A DNA stretch of 64,000 nucleotides from Bacillus sp. OV166 (GCF_900177675.1 NZ_FXWM01000001.1:691001-755000); one strand, 5' to 3'; numbered from the stretch's first letter, positions 17,057 through 25,586 are shown. Notes: generated by a model not told the origin, from the letters alone. Program-made: numbers and translations.

Positions 17057-17489
17057 AAGGAGTACAATGATTTCCTTTACCTGCAATTTCTAATGTAATT
17101 TAATCAGAAGCACCTCAAACGAGAGCCTCTACAATTGTGGGTAAGCTGTAATCTTTTGAGGTACCCACATAGGAAAAGACGAATATAAAAACAACTATAA
17201 AAGCAGTGTGTTTCTCAGATGAATCACACTGTTTTTTGCGCGTTATATAGGAAGATTATGTTAAAATTTTAAGTTTTAAGATTCCTTTTCGGTATTTCAA
17301 AGCTGTAAGAATCTAAGCCTTTCATGATTGAGGGATATCCTGCTTTATTGTTTTTTCTTTTTCCAATTAACAGTATTGTATGACTTGTGTGTGTCACATT
17401 TGGGCCTTCACTCATATACTAAGTTTGAAAAAAGATTAGTTGTATGACATATGTGCACTTTCAAAATATTGTTAAAAGGGGTAGAAAAA
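17057..17489. other. Intergenic region before parM with hairpins and direct repeats
   Basis: No gene is seen. GTGGGTA and TACCCAC flank a stem-loop at about 17138-17169. CAGTGTG and CACACTG (17204-17210/17225-17231) followed by TTTTTT form a weak plus-strand terminator. TTGTATGAC followed by a TGTG-rich tail occurs twice, at 17376 and 17440 (64 bp apart), just ahead of parM. These could be ParR-binding repeats, but two copies are few for a typical parC centromere. Confidence 0.5.
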
Positions 17490-18353
17490 ATGAATCACAA
17501 ATGGATATTAGCGATTGATGCCGGCGCATACGAGGTGAAAGGAAGAACAAGGGACGATGTGTTTAAGTTTAGGTCAACAATTGGACCTTACCGCCATCTT
17601 CATTTGGTGAATGCAGATAGCAGCCAAATGGAAGCCGGCGACTACATCGTCGAGTACGGGGACGAGAAGCTGTTTGTGGGGAATATCGCATGGCGGGAAT
17701 GTCATGCAATAAGAGAGCCGAGAGATATTTCGAAGGCGCACGAAGAAACAAAGATCAGGGTACTGGTGGCAGTTCATCAGTATGGTAAAACGGAAGGGAA
17801 CTGTGTAGTGATTGGGCAGCCGATCCGTGGAATGGTGAATAAAGACAGGGAAAGTATGGAGACCATGCTGAAAGGGGAACACACGATCACGGTAAACAAT
17901 GTTAGGAAGACGTTTAACATCGAGGAAGTAAAAGTCGCTCCTGAAGGGTCTGGGGCATACTTCAGCATGGAAGACAGGCCGGAGGACATTGCGAACATCA
18001 TCGACGCTGGAAGTGGTACCTTCAACTATTTAAGAGTGGAAGATGGCTACTTTATTGACAGGAAAAGCGGGACCCTTGCTTTCGGTGCTGAAACAGACAT
18101 GGAAATGACAGAAAAACAAATGGCAGTAGCCATCCTGGCGGAACTTCGGGGCAAGTGGAACTTATACGAACCGACCTATCTTTGCGGAGGAATTGCTGAA
18201 TATCTTCTGCCATATATTAAGGAGCATTTTAGTAATATCAAGCTAATCAGACCCGTCCTCTACCGGACAAACGGACACAAAGCATACAGTCCGCAATATG
18301 CCAATGCTTTCGGATTTTATTCTATGGGGAAAGTGGTCTTTGTTGATGAATGA
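17490..18353 (+). CDS. parM: ParM/StbA-like actin-fold protein
   Basis: About 287 residues. Two nucleotide-binding signatures of the actin/ParM fold are visible: phosphate 1 ILAIDAGAYEVKG at the N-terminus and phosphate 2 NIIDAGSGTFNYL near the middle, followed by a LCGGIAEYLLPYI adenosine-type motif. Plasmid ParM proteins polymerise with ATP and push DNA copies apart. The ATG at 17490 has AAAAGGGG before it; an in-frame start 39 bp upstream lacks one. The gene overlaps a small downstream gene by 8 bp. Chromosomal context suggests a captured plasmid or phage module, or a host actin-like protein of another function. Confidence 0.82.
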   Translation: MNHKWILAIDAGAYEVKGRTRDDVFKFRSTIGPYRHLHLVNADSSQMEAGDYIVEYGDEKLFVGNIAWRECHAIREPRDISKAHEETKIRVLVAVHQYGKTEGNCVVIGQPIRGMVNKDRESMETMLKGEHTITVNNVRKTFNIEEVKVAPEGSGAYFSMEDRPEDIANIIDAGSGTFNYLRVEDGYFIDRKSGTLAFGAETDMEMTEKQMAVAILAELRGKWNLYEPTYLCGGIAEYLLPYIKEHFSNIKLIRPVLYRTNGHKAYSPQYANAFGFYSMGKVVFVDE

Positions 18354-18579
18354 ACTGAATCGAAAGATCAAGTCCGTCCCTTTCAACCTCGATGACCCTT
18401 ATGAAAGAGAGCTTCTAGAACATTGTAACCAGTACATTCACTTTGCGACATATATCAAACGCCTGATCCAACGAGATATGGAACAGGGTGTCGGATTCAT
18501 TCGTAAAGAATATGAAAAGGTAGAAATGAAACTAGAAAAATCTATCGACAAGTCGAAGTTGAAAAGCTTCGGTCTCTAA
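18346..18579 (+). CDS. ParR-like small partner of ParM
   Basis: 77 residues, charged and helical, starting at an ATG that overlaps the parM stop region by 8 bp, so the two are translationally coupled. The pattern LLEHCNQYIHFATYIKRLIQ could be a short DNA-binding helix set as in ParR/ribbon-helix-helix adaptors, with a Lys/Glu-rich C-terminal helix. It was not recognised by motif alone. The ParR label rests on gene order and size. Confidence 0.6.
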   Translation: MNELNRKIKSVPFNLDDPYERELLEHCNQYIHFATYIKRLIQRDMEQGVGFIRKEYEKVEMKLEKSIDKSKLKSFGL

Positions 18580-18674
18580 CTCCTATATGGGGTCTTTTTT
18601 TTGGATTCTATACTTATGGGTTCCATACCTTTTACCTTTTCTACATTTTCCTCAAAGTAATTTGAATCCATTTT

Positions 18675-18761
18675 ATGGTGTCAGGCACCAGAGTAGATTA
18701 CCTATTTTTTATGGTGTTAGGCACCAGAGTAGATTATCTATTTTTTATGGTGTCAGGCACC
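18675..18761 (+). repeat. 36-bp tandem repeat with GGTGTCAGGCACC
   Basis: Two full 36-bp units (18675-18710, 18711-18746) and the first part of a third (18747 onward), each ATGGTGTCAGGCACCAGAGT or a one-base variant plus a T-rich tail. The 13-bp core is the dispersed motif also found in terminators at 9221, 25107 and 54641. It lies between parR and the sugar-acid operon promoter. Confidence 0.92.
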
Positions 18762-18795
18762 ACAATGGATTATCAATTAAAGAAAAAAGTTTTTC

Positions 18796-18868
18796 TTGCA
18801 AAAGCGCTTTCATTGGGTTTATAATATGAATAAATCGATTTACTAAACCGATTTACTAAAACGGTTTA
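18796..18868 (+). promoter_or_regulatory. Promoter, cre-like site and three tandem operators of the sugar-acid operon
   Basis: TTGCAA (18796-18801) and TATAAT (18820-18825) form a sigma-A promoter with an 18-bp spacer. A cre-like site, CAAAAGCGCTTTCA (18799-18812), matches the CcpA consensus at 12 of 14 positions and overlaps the -35 element. Immediately downstream are three 12-bp LacI-type operators spaced 13 bp apart: TAAATCGATTTA (18831), TAAACCGATTTA (18844) and TAAAACGGTTTA (18857). Two copies of the middle form recur upstream of the hexulose-phosphate genes, linking both operons to one regulator, probably the LacI protein at 22791. Confidence 0.85.
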
Positions 18869-18900
18869 TCAGAAATACTTTTTAAAAAGGAGTCTTCGTT

Positions 18901-19668
18901 ATGCAAAATGTAATTGTCCCGATAAATGCTTTTGATAGATTTGAAGTGTTGAAGAAGGGGCAAACTTCATTCATTAGACTCATTGCCGAGTCCGGTGCTT
19001 TTGGAATTGAGATTCGCCGTGAATTATTGTCGGAGCAGGATCCTCCACTGGATAGTATGAGAAAAGAAATTGAACAATATCAACTTTTTACCGTGTACTC
19101 GGCTCCGATTGAGCTATGGAAAAAGGATCACGGTTTAAATGAAAAGAAATTAAACGAGATCTTTCATGAGGGAATAGCACTTGGAGCTAAATGGATAAAA
19201 GTATCACTAGGGCATTTTCACAAAGGTCAATCAAATATCAGGGAGCTCGATGCTTTTTTGAACCAGCACCAAGGAATTCAATTGCTAGTTGAAAATGACC
19301 AGACGCTTCATGGCGGGAATATCAATCAATTAACGTCCTTTTTTGAAAGCGCCTCCGAGCAGGACACACCAGTAAAAATGACATTTGACGCAGGGAACTG
19401 GTATTATTCCGGTCAGGATGTGGACGAAGCATTAAGTAAGCTTTCACCATATGTCCATTATCTGCATTTGAAACAAGTAGAAGATGATCATGGCGAGTTC
19501 ATCACGGTGCCTCTTCAAAATGATGGGAGTCACAGCTGGGAGAAGGTTATGAATAGTTTGCCATCTGAAATCGCAAAGGCGCTTGAGTTTCCTATCGAGC
19601 CAAAGGAGAAAACAAAAGAGTTTATTCAGATGATAACAGAAAGTGAGGCTTTATCATGCAACAGTTAG
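18901..19668 (+). CDS. Sugar phosphate isomerase/epimerase-like TIM-barrel protein
   Basis: 255 residues of the xylose-isomerase-like TIM-barrel superfamily (AP endonuclease 2 fold). Strand-end residues likely to bind a metal are visible: LLVENDQTLHGG, KMTFDAGNWYYSG and YLHLKQ. Members isomerise or epimerise keto-sugars and sugar acids. It is the first gene of an operon with a ketodeoxygluconate kinase, transporter and aldolase, so it may prepare a hexulosonate for the kinase. The next gene overlaps it by 13 bp. The exact substrate is unknown. Confidence 0.82.
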   Translation: MQNVIVPINAFDRFEVLKKGQTSFIRLIAESGAFGIEIRRELLSEQDPPLDSMRKEIEQYQLFTVYSAPIELWKKDHGLNEKKLNEIFHEGIALGAKWIKVSLGHFHKGQSNIRELDAFLNQHQGIQLLVENDQTLHGGNINQLTSFFESASEQDTPVKMTFDAGNWYYSGQDVDEALSKLSPYVHYLHLKQVEDDHGEFITVPLQNDGSHSWEKVMNSLPSEIAKALEFPIEPKEKTKEFIQMITESEALSCNS

Positions 19669-20615
19669 ATGTGATTACATTTGGAGAAGCGATGGCAATG
19701 TTTATGGCTAATCATCCGGGTTCCTTACACGAAGTTGACCAATTTACCCGGGAGCTTGCCGGTGCAGAAACCAATGTGGCAATTGGGCTTGCCAGGCTGG
19801 GCCTTCGCTCGGGTTGGGCAAGTAAAGTCGGAAATGATGCCTTTGGAAAATTTATTATCGAAAGGCTCAAAAATGAAAACGTTGACATTGACCATGTGTT
19901 GATCGACAAAAAATATCCGACTGGATTTCAATTGAAGTCAATGGTAGTAGAAGGCGACCCAGAGGTCCAATATTTCCGCAAGGGTTCGGCAGCGAGCCAT
20001 CTAACTAGCGAAGATTTTAATGAAGAGTATTTTCAAGCGGCAAGGCACTTGCATATGACAGGGATACCTTTAGCCCTCTCGGAAAGTGCAAGAGCCTTTG
20101 CAAGACACGCTCTATCATTTATGAAAAAGAATGGGAAAAAGATTTCCTTTGACCCGAATTTAAGGCCGACTCTTTGGAAATCACAAGAAGAAATGGTGAA
20201 GGAAATTAATGAAGCGGCGTTCCTAGCTGATTACGTGTTACCGGGAATCGCTGAGGGTGAAATCTTAACCGGTTTCAAGGAGCCGCGTGAAATCGCTTCC
20301 TTTTACTTGGAAAAGGGTGTAGAGCTTGTCGTCATTAAGCTTGGTGCAGAGGGAGCATTTTATAAAACAGCAACAGAAGAAGGAACCGTTCGCGGTTTCC
20401 ATGTCGAAAAGGTTGTTGATACCGTTGGTGCGGGCGATGGCTTTGCAGTTGGGGTAATCAGTGGATTACTCGAAGGTCTCCACGTTCTTGATGCGGTTTC
20501 AAGGGGAAATGCAATTGGTTCGTTAGCAGTTCAATCACCCGGTGATAACGATGGCTATCCAACCAAAGAAGAGTTAGCAAAATATATAGAAAAAAACTTA
20601 CAGGGAGTGAAATAA
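19656..20615 (+). CDS. kdgK: 2-keto-3-deoxygluconate kinase, PfkB family
   Basis: 319 residues of the ribokinase/PfkB family. The N-terminal ITFGEAMAMF segment, the sugar-binding GAETNVAIGLARLGL region and the C-terminal signature DTVGAGDGFAVGVISGLLEG, with the catalytic Asp, are present. KdgK phosphorylates 2-keto-3-deoxygluconate to KDPG, which the downstream aldolase would cleave. Other sugar-acid kinases of the family look alike, but the aldolase two genes on supports KDG. The start overlaps the previous gene and the stop is 1 bp before the MFS start. Confidence 0.88.
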   Translation: MQQLDVITFGEAMAMFMANHPGSLHEVDQFTRELAGAETNVAIGLARLGLRSGWASKVGNDAFGKFIIERLKNENVDIDHVLIDKKYPTGFQLKSMVVEGDPEVQYFRKGSAASHLTSEDFNEEYFQAARHLHMTGIPLALSESARAFARHALSFMKKNGKKISFDPNLRPTLWKSQEEMVKEINEAAFLADYVLPGIAEGEILTGFKEPREIASFYLEKGVELVVIKLGAEGAFYKTATEEGTVRGFHVEKVVDTVGAGDGFAVGVISGLLEGLHVLDAVSRGNAIGSLAVQSPGDNDGYPTKEELAKYIEKNLQGVK

Positions 20616-20616
20616 C

Positions 20617-21900
20617 ATGAAACAAACGATTGCCAAACAACGATGGTTACGTCTGATTCCAATTGCTTTTATCACTTACAGTCTTGCCTACCTTGACCGT
20701 GCTAACTATGGGTTCGGTGCAGCCTCAGGATTAGCTGAGGACCTTCACATTACAGCGGGTACTTCTTCCTTACTTGGTTCGCTATTCTTCTTAGGTTATT
20801 TCTTTTTCCAAGTGCCTGGTGCTGCTTTTGCCGAGAAAAAGAGTGCAAAAGTCCTTATTTTCTGGTCATTGATTGCTTGGGGGTTATTAGCTTCTTTCAC
20901 AGGGATGATCACCAATATTAAATTATTATTTGTGATACGCTTTGCACTCGGGGTAGTGGAAAGTGCGGTAATGCCGTCTATGCTTGTACTCTTAAGTAAC
21001 TGGTTTACGAAAGCAGAGCGTTCTCGTGCGAATACGTTCTTAATCTTAGGAAACCCTGCAACCGTGTTATGGATGTCAATTGTTTCTGGTTATTTAGTTA
21101 ACTCTGTGGGCTGGAGATGGATGTTTATTGCCGAAGGTCTTCCTGCCGTTATTTGGGCATTTATTTGGTGGAAAGTTGTAAATGACAAACCAAGAGATGC
21201 AAAATGGTTAACTGAACAGGAAAAGAATGATTTTGAACAACAATTAGCAAAAGAACAAGAAGGGATCAAGCCAGTAAAAAATTACGGCGAAGCTTTTAAA
21301 TCGAAACCAGTTATTTTGTTAAGCGCTCAATATTTCCTTTGGAGCATTGGTGTGTATGGGTTTGTAATGTGGCTTCCTTCTATTATTAAAGCCGCGCCAA
21401 ATATGGATATTGTAAAAACAGGCTGGTTGTCATCTGTACCTTATATTTTAGCCATTATTCTTATGTTAGTAGCTTCTTATTTCTCTGATAAAACATTGAA
21501 CAGAAACGCCTTTGTTTGGCCATTCCTATTAATTGGTGCAATCGCATTTTATGCCTCTTATGCCATTGGAACGGACCATTTCTGGATTTCATTTGTCTTA
21601 TTAGTCATTGCCGGTGGTGCGATGTATGCTCCATATGGTCCATTCTTTGCGATCATTCCTGAAATCCTCCCTCGTAACGTGGCTGGCGGCGCAATGGCCC
21701 TTATTAACAGCATGGGTGCATTAGGATCGTTTGTTGGCTCTTATATCGTAGGGTATTTGAATGATTCGACTGGTGGATTCGGTGCTTCTTACATCTTCAT
21801 GGCAGGATCTTTATTCCTTTCCGCTATTTTAACCATTTGGGCGGTAAAAGCGGCAAAAAAGGAAAGTAAGAAACCAGCTGATGCAAAAATAAGTGCATAA
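20617..21900 (+). CDS. MFS sugar-acid transporter (ACS family)
   Basis: 427 residues with about 12 membrane segments of the anion:cation symporter group: YSLAYLDRANYGFG in the first segment is typical of hexuronate, galactarate and KDG carriers (ExuT/GudP type). It lies between the kinase and the aldolase genes, so it most likely imports the sugar acid that this operon uses. A stem-loop follows the stop. Confidence 0.88.
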   Translation: MKQTIAKQRWLRLIPIAFITYSLAYLDRANYGFGAASGLAEDLHITAGTSSLLGSLFFLGYFFFQVPGAAFAEKKSAKVLIFWSLIAWGLLASFTGMITNIKLLFVIRFALGVVESAVMPSMLVLLSNWFTKAERSRANTFLILGNPATVLWMSIVSGYLVNSVGWRWMFIAEGLPAVIWAFIWWKVVNDKPRDAKWLTEQEKNDFEQQLAKEQEGIKPVKNYGEAFKSKPVILLSAQYFLWSIGVYGFVMWLPSIIKAAPNMDIVKTGWLSSVPYILAIILMLVASYFSDKTLNRNAFVWPFLLIGAIAFYASYAIGTDHFWISFVLLVIAGGAMYAPYGPFFAIIPEILPRNVAGGAMALINSMGALGSFVGSYIVGYLNDSTGGFGASYIFMAGSLFLSAILTIWAVKAAKKESKKPADAKISA

Positions 21901-21909
21901 AAAACTGTC

Positions 21910-21938
21910 AACAGCTTTGGGATTTCTCCAAGGCTGTT
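21910..21938 (+). other. Stem-loop between the MFS gene and the KDPG aldolase
   Basis: AACAGC and GCTGTT, extended by TTGG/CCAA, form a hairpin without a clear T run. It may be an internal processing or partial termination site that lowers or protects part of the transcript. Confidence 0.5.
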
Positions 21939-21977
21939 ACTAATTTAAATAAAATAGAGAGAAGAGGAGTTTTTAAA

Positions 21978-22610
21978 ATGGGAGTAGAAGAAATTAAAAA
22001 ACGGGCGGTTGTTGCGGTCATTCGGGGGGCTAATATGGAAACCATCATTCCAATGGCTCATGCCCTTAAAGATGGCGGAGTCACAGCGCTTGAAATTACG
22101 ATGGAAACCCCAAAAGCATTAGCGATTATTGAAAAAGCGGCCGATGTGTTTGGTGATGAGATTTTTGTAGGGGCCGGAACGGTTTTGGACGCTGAGACTG
22201 CCCGTGCAGCCATTTTGTCGGGAGCAAAGTTTGTTTTTTCACCGACTGTACGGAAGGAAACGATCGAGATGACGAAACGGTATGGGGTCATTAGTGTCCC
22301 AGGTGCATTTACCGCAACCGAAATTCTAACTGCCTATGAGTATGGTGCCGATGTAATTAAAGTATTCCCTGCAGGAAGTGTAGGACCTGGTTACTTTAAA
22401 AATCTAGCGGGTCCGCTGCCGCATATTCCGTTAATGCCGACAGGCGGGATTGATATGGAAAATGCCAAGGATTATATCCGTGCTGGAGCGGTTGCTGTGG
22501 GTGTCGGAAGTTCGTTGGTTGATTCGAAAAAAGCATTAACCGATGAGTATCTAAGGTTGATAACCGAGAATGCAAGGAAGTTAATGGAAGAAGTCCAGTC
22601 AGCGCGGTAA
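21978..22610 (+). CDS. eda: KDPG/KHG aldolase
   Basis: 210 residues of the class I KDPG aldolase family. Conserved features are the GALEIT-like segment (GVTALEITMETP), GAGTVLD, FSPTV and the Schiff-base Lys in VIKVFPAG, with GGID near the C-terminus. It cleaves 2-keto-3-deoxy-6-phosphogluconate to pyruvate and glyceraldehyde-3-phosphate, finishing the route started by the upstream kinase. The gene has its own AGAGGAG ribosome-binding site and ends before a long hairpin. Confidence 0.93.
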   Translation: MGVEEIKKRAVVAVIRGANMETIIPMAHALKDGGVTALEITMETPKALAIIEKAADVFGDEIFVGAGTVLDAETARAAILSGAKFVFSPTVRKETIEMTKRYGVISVPGAFTATEILTAYEYGADVIKVFPAGSVGPGYFKNLAGPLPHIPLMPTGGIDMENAKDYIRAGAVAVGVGSSLVDSKKALTDEYLRLITENARKLMEEVQSAR

Positions 22611-22619
22611 GCAGAATGG

Positions 22620-22686
22620 GAGGATGACCATAAGTGGCGAGTACTTGGTTATAAACAAGTGCTTTGTCATTTAGGGGGTCATCCTC
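22620..22686 (+). terminator. Hairpin after the KDPG aldolase
   Basis: GAGGATGACC and GGTCATCCTC pair over 10 bp with a long inner stem (AGTACTTG/CAAGTGCT). The T stretch that follows is short, so it may be a weak terminator or partial read-through into the LacI gene. Confidence 0.7.
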
Positions 22687-22790
22687 CTTTCGTTTACATG
22701 TGGGCGACTTTGAATCGATCATTACTGGATAATTAGTAGATTTGCCGCTAAAATGAAGTCAGTGAACCAAGAGGAAAGAGGAAGATAGGC

Positions 22791-23768
22791 ATGGAAAAAG
22801 TAACAATGGCCGATGTAGCAAAAGCGGCAGGCGTGTCAAAAAGTACCGTTTCTCAATACTTAAATAAACGGTTTGAATATATGGGGGAAAAAACCAAGCT
22901 TAAAATTGAAGCAGCGATTGAAGAACTTGGCTACCAACCCAATTTTATCGCAAGAAGTCTAAAGCAAAAGCGGACCTCTATGGTTGGAATCATTGTTGCC
23001 AATATTACGCATTTTTTTTCAACTGAAATCAGCCGTGCCATTGAGGATTTTTGTCATCAACATGATTTGCATGCCATCGTCTGTAACGCGGATGATGATC
23101 CCGAAAAAGAGAAGAAATATATTGAAATGTTGAGAGCAAAGCAGGTCGATGGTCTGATCATTTTTCCTACTGGACAAAATAATGATTTATATAAAACCAT
23201 GGTGCGTCAAGGCTATCCTGTTGTGTTTGTAGATAGAAGAGTCGAGAATCTTGATGTGTTTTCAGTAATTACGGATAATACTCATTCCACTTCCATGGCC
23301 GTGCAAAGTTTCATTGAGAGGGGCCATCAAAATATTGCCTTTGCGGTACAGCCACTTACAGTTAGTCCCCGAATAGATAGACTGGAGGGCTATAAAAGGG
23401 CATTAACGGATGCCGGTATAAAGGTTAATCCAGATTTCATTATAGAAGCTAGTATTACGGAGATGAAAAGCAAATTAGAAAAGCTTTTTTCATTAGAGGT
23501 TAAACCAACAGCAATCTTTGCAGCAAATGATCGTGTTTTTCTCGCGGTTGCAGAATTTATTAAGGAAAAGGGAATTAAGCTAGGGAAAGAGCTTGAGTTG
23601 ATAGTATTTGATAATATTCCATTTGCTCATTTACTAGAGGACCCCATTTCCTTCATTAGTCAGCCGGCATCAGAAATGGGACACAAGGCTGCAGAGCTGT
23701 TATTTGAACAGATTAATAAAGAAAACACTTCTCCGGGAGTGTTTGTTTTTCCAAGCAAGTTGGTGTAG
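22791..23768 (+). CDS. LacI-family regulator of the sugar-acid regulon
   Basis: 325 residues. N-terminal helix-turn-helix and hinge (MADVAKAAGVSKSTVSQYLN) and the periplasmic-binding-like effector domain (MVGIIVANITHFFSTEI, ATIF-type AIFAANDR) are clear. It resembles KdgR-type repressors. It lies between two operons that carry the same TAAACCGATTTA operators, so it probably represses both and is released by a ketodeoxy sugar acid. Its own upstream region has no such operator. Confidence 0.9.
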   Translation: MEKVTMADVAKAAGVSKSTVSQYLNKRFEYMGEKTKLKIEAAIEELGYQPNFIARSLKQKRTSMVGIIVANITHFFSTEISRAIEDFCHQHDLHAIVCNADDDPEKEKKYIEMLRAKQVDGLIIFPTGQNNDLYKTMVRQGYPVVFVDRRVENLDVFSVITDNTHSTSMAVQSFIERGHQNIAFAVQPLTVSPRIDRLEGYKRALTDAGIKVNPDFIIEASITEMKSKLEKLFSLEVKPTAIFAANDRVFLAVAEFIKEKGIKLGKELELIVFDNIPFAHLLEDPISFISQPASEMGHKAAELLFEQINKENTSPGVFVFPSKLV

Positions 23769-23780
23769 AAACGATTCATT

Positions 23781-23815
23781 AGTGCCTGACACCAAAACTG
23801 GTTCGGGCACACTTT
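23781..23815 (+). repeat. Degenerate GGTGCCTGACACC element
   Basis: AGTGCCTGACACC is followed by GGTTCGGGCAC, an imperfect partner. It is a decayed member of the dispersed motif family seen in terminators elsewhere in the window. Confidence 0.6.
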
Positions 23816-23820
23816 GTTCA

Positions 23821-23881
23821 TTGAAAAACGCTTACAAATGAAGTATAATTAATTCATAAACCGATTTAGTAAACCGATTTA
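23821..23881 (+). promoter_or_regulatory. Promoter, cre-like site and two tandem operators of hxlAB
   Basis: TTGAAA (23821-23826) and TATAAT (23844-23849) with a 17-bp spacer form a promoter. A cre-like GAAAAACGCTTACA (23823-23836) overlaps the -35. Two TAAACCGATTTA operators lie at 23857 and 23870, 13 bp apart, as in the operon at 18831. Confidence 0.85.
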
Positions 23882-23909
23882 TCTAAACCCCATGTAAAGG
23901 AGTTTGATT

Positions 23910-24542
23910 ATGAAAATACAACTTGCTTTGGATCGGATGGAAATAGCTGAAGCCATCGAGTTAACAAAGAAAGTAGAGGATTCCATTGATTGGATTGAGG
24001 TTGGTACTTCTCTAATCAAAGAATTCGGTGTGGCTAGCATAAAAGAGATGAAACAAGCATTTCCAAATAAACAAATAGTAGCTGATATAAAAACGATTGA
24101 TAATGCCCGTTATGAATTTGAACTGTGTTTTGATGCTGGGGCAGATGTTGCTACCGTCATGGGAGTCTCTCCCCTTGTAACAATTGATACCTGTCTGGAA
24201 GTAGCCCATCGTTATCAAAAAAAGGTCATGATTGATCTGTTAAATACGTCTGATCAACAAAAAAGAGAATTACGGAAATACAAGGACGCCATATTTTGCG
24301 AGCACGTGAGTAAGGACCAACAAGAAGAATTAGGCAGTCAAAATCATGGCACAAAGCAAAGTGATTTTTCAGAATTTCAGGTAGCGGCAGCTGGTGGGAT
24401 TACCCTAGATTCGATGGAAGACCTCGTACGGTCTTTAAACCCATCGGTTGTGATTATTGGCTCAGCGATTACGAAAGCGGATAATCCGTCGGCGGCAGCA
24501 GCACAGTTTAAACAACTTATTTTACAAACGGAGGGGAAATAA
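23910..24542 (+). CDS. hxlA: 3-hexulose-6-phosphate synthase family protein
   Basis: About 210 residues of the OMP-decarboxylase superfamily branch holding HPS and 3-keto-L-gulonate-6-phosphate decarboxylase. The DIKTID motif (Asp-x-Lys-x-x-Asp) and the phosphate-binding GGI and IIGSAIT segments are present. HPS joins formaldehyde to ribulose-5-phosphate, or releases it in reverse. The pairing with a 6-phospho-3-hexuloisomerase gene 3 bp downstream favours HPS over the decarboxylase. AAAGGAG is spaced for the ATG at 23910. Sharing operators with the KDG operon suggests a role in sugar-acid use, not only formaldehyde detoxification. Confidence 0.85.
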   Translation: MKIQLALDRMEIAEAIELTKKVEDSIDWIEVGTSLIKEFGVASIKEMKQAFPNKQIVADIKTIDNARYEFELCFDAGADVATVMGVSPLVTIDTCLEVAHRYQKKVMIDLLNTSDQQKRELRKYKDAIFCEHVSKDQQEELGSQNHGTKQSDFSEFQVAAAGGITLDSMEDLVRSLNPSVVIIGSAITKADNPSAAAAQFKQLILQTEGK

Positions 24543-24545
24543 AAC

Positions 24546-25094
24546 ATGTTAGTCATTCCTACTATATTAAAAGAGGTGGAAACGGTCCTTAGCCAAGTGG
24601 AAGAGGAGCAGCTTCAAGAGTTAGCGATTCAATTGCAAAAAGCAAAGCGGATTTTTGTCATTGGGGAAGGCCGGTCCGGGTTAATGGCAAAATCATTTGC
24701 GATGCGTTTAATGCATTTGGGAGCAACGGTCTTTGTTGTAGGAGAAACGATCACTCCGTCCATTGCTGAAGGTGACCTTTTAGTGGCGATTTCAGGTTCA
24801 GGTGCAACGAAAAATGTGGTTTGGACGGCTGAAAAAACGCATTCACTTGGCTGTTCGGTAATAGCGGTAACCACAAACCCAGAGTCTCCATTAGCTATGG
24901 CGGCAACGCAGATTCTTCATGTACCCGCAGCGACAAAATATCGGCGCGAGAATGAGTTAAAAACGATCCAACCGCTTGGATCTTTATTCGATCAATGCGC
25001 TCATATACTATTTGATACCTTATGCCTGCTTTTCAGCAAGCTAAACGAAGTGGATCACACCCTAGCTTTCGGCCGACATAGCAATTTAGAATAG
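24546..25094 (+). CDS. hxlB: 6-phospho-3-hexuloisomerase, SIS domain
   Basis: 182 residues with a single SIS (sugar isomerase) domain: IFVIGEGRSGLMAKSFAMRL for the N-terminal phosphate loop, VAISGSGATK for the second, and a C-terminal helical end. HxlB interconverts hexulose-6-phosphate and fructose-6-phosphate. It starts 3 bp after hxlA and ends before a strong terminator. Confidence 0.9.
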   Translation: MLVIPTILKEVETVLSQVEEEQLQELAIQLQKAKRIFVIGEGRSGLMAKSFAMRLMHLGATVFVVGETITPSIAEGDLLVAISGSGATKNVVWTAEKTHSLGCSVIAVTTNPESPLAMAATQILHVPAATKYRRENELKTIQPLGSLFDQCAHILFDTLCLLFSKLNEVDHTLAFGRHSNLE

Positions 25095-25106
25095 GAAAAA
25101 TGGATG

Positions 25107-25150
25107 GTGCCTGACACCAATTCGGTCATCCCCGAATTGGTGTCAGGCAC
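25107..25150 (+). terminator. GGTGCCTGACACC hairpin terminator after hxlB
   Basis: A 19-bp perfect stem (25107-25125/25132-25150) with a 6-nt loop and a T run. The arms contain the dispersed GGTGCCTGACACC motif in both orientations. Confidence 0.93.
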
Positions 25151-25247
25151 TCTTTTTTTGAAAGTGTTTTAAAACCAATTATAACCGCCTAGACTAGAAA
25201 CCCACGTATGTATTAGAATAACAGGGATGAATGGAGGAAACAAACAT

Positions 25248-25586
25248 ATGTCTAATTTGCCAAATTGCCCTAAATGTAATTCCGGATACACGTACGAGGA
25301 TGGAAGTCTTTTTGTTTGCCCAGAATGTGCTCATGAATGGAATGTAGAATCAGATACAGAGAATGAAGACCAAAATATTGTTAAAGATTCAAATGGAAAT
25401 GTTTTAACCGATGGGGACTCTATCACAGTCATCAAGGACCTGAAAGTAAAAGGAAGTTCATCAGTCTTGAAAGCAGGTACAAAGGTAAAAAATATCCGTT
25501 TAGTTGATGGAGATCATAATATTGATTGTAAAATTGATGGTTTTGGCGCGATGAGTTTAAAATCTGAATTTGTTAAGAAGTTATAG
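25248..25586 (+). CDS. yjdM: YjdM/PhnA-like zinc-ribbon protein
   Basis: 112 residues. The N-terminal zinc ribbon [21 protein letters not shown] has four Cys, and the C-terminal half ([20 protein letters not shown]) is the KOW-like domain of YjdM, once called PhnA. It does not hydrolyse phosphonoacetate; its role is unknown. GGAGG is spaced for the ATG at 25248, so the in-frame ATG 21 bp earlier is unlikely. It stands alone between terminators. Confidence 0.92.
   Translation: MSNLPNCPKCNSGYTYEDGSLFVCPECAHEWNVESDTENEDQNIVKDSNGNVLTDGDSITVIKDLKVKGSSSVLKAGTKVKNIRLVDGDHNIDCKIDGFGAMSLKSEFVKKL

Noticed and set aside
18587..18829. 80-codon plus-strand frame with repeated FYGVRHQSRL
   Set aside because: It comes from the 36-bp tandem repeat and runs over the cre-like site and promoter.
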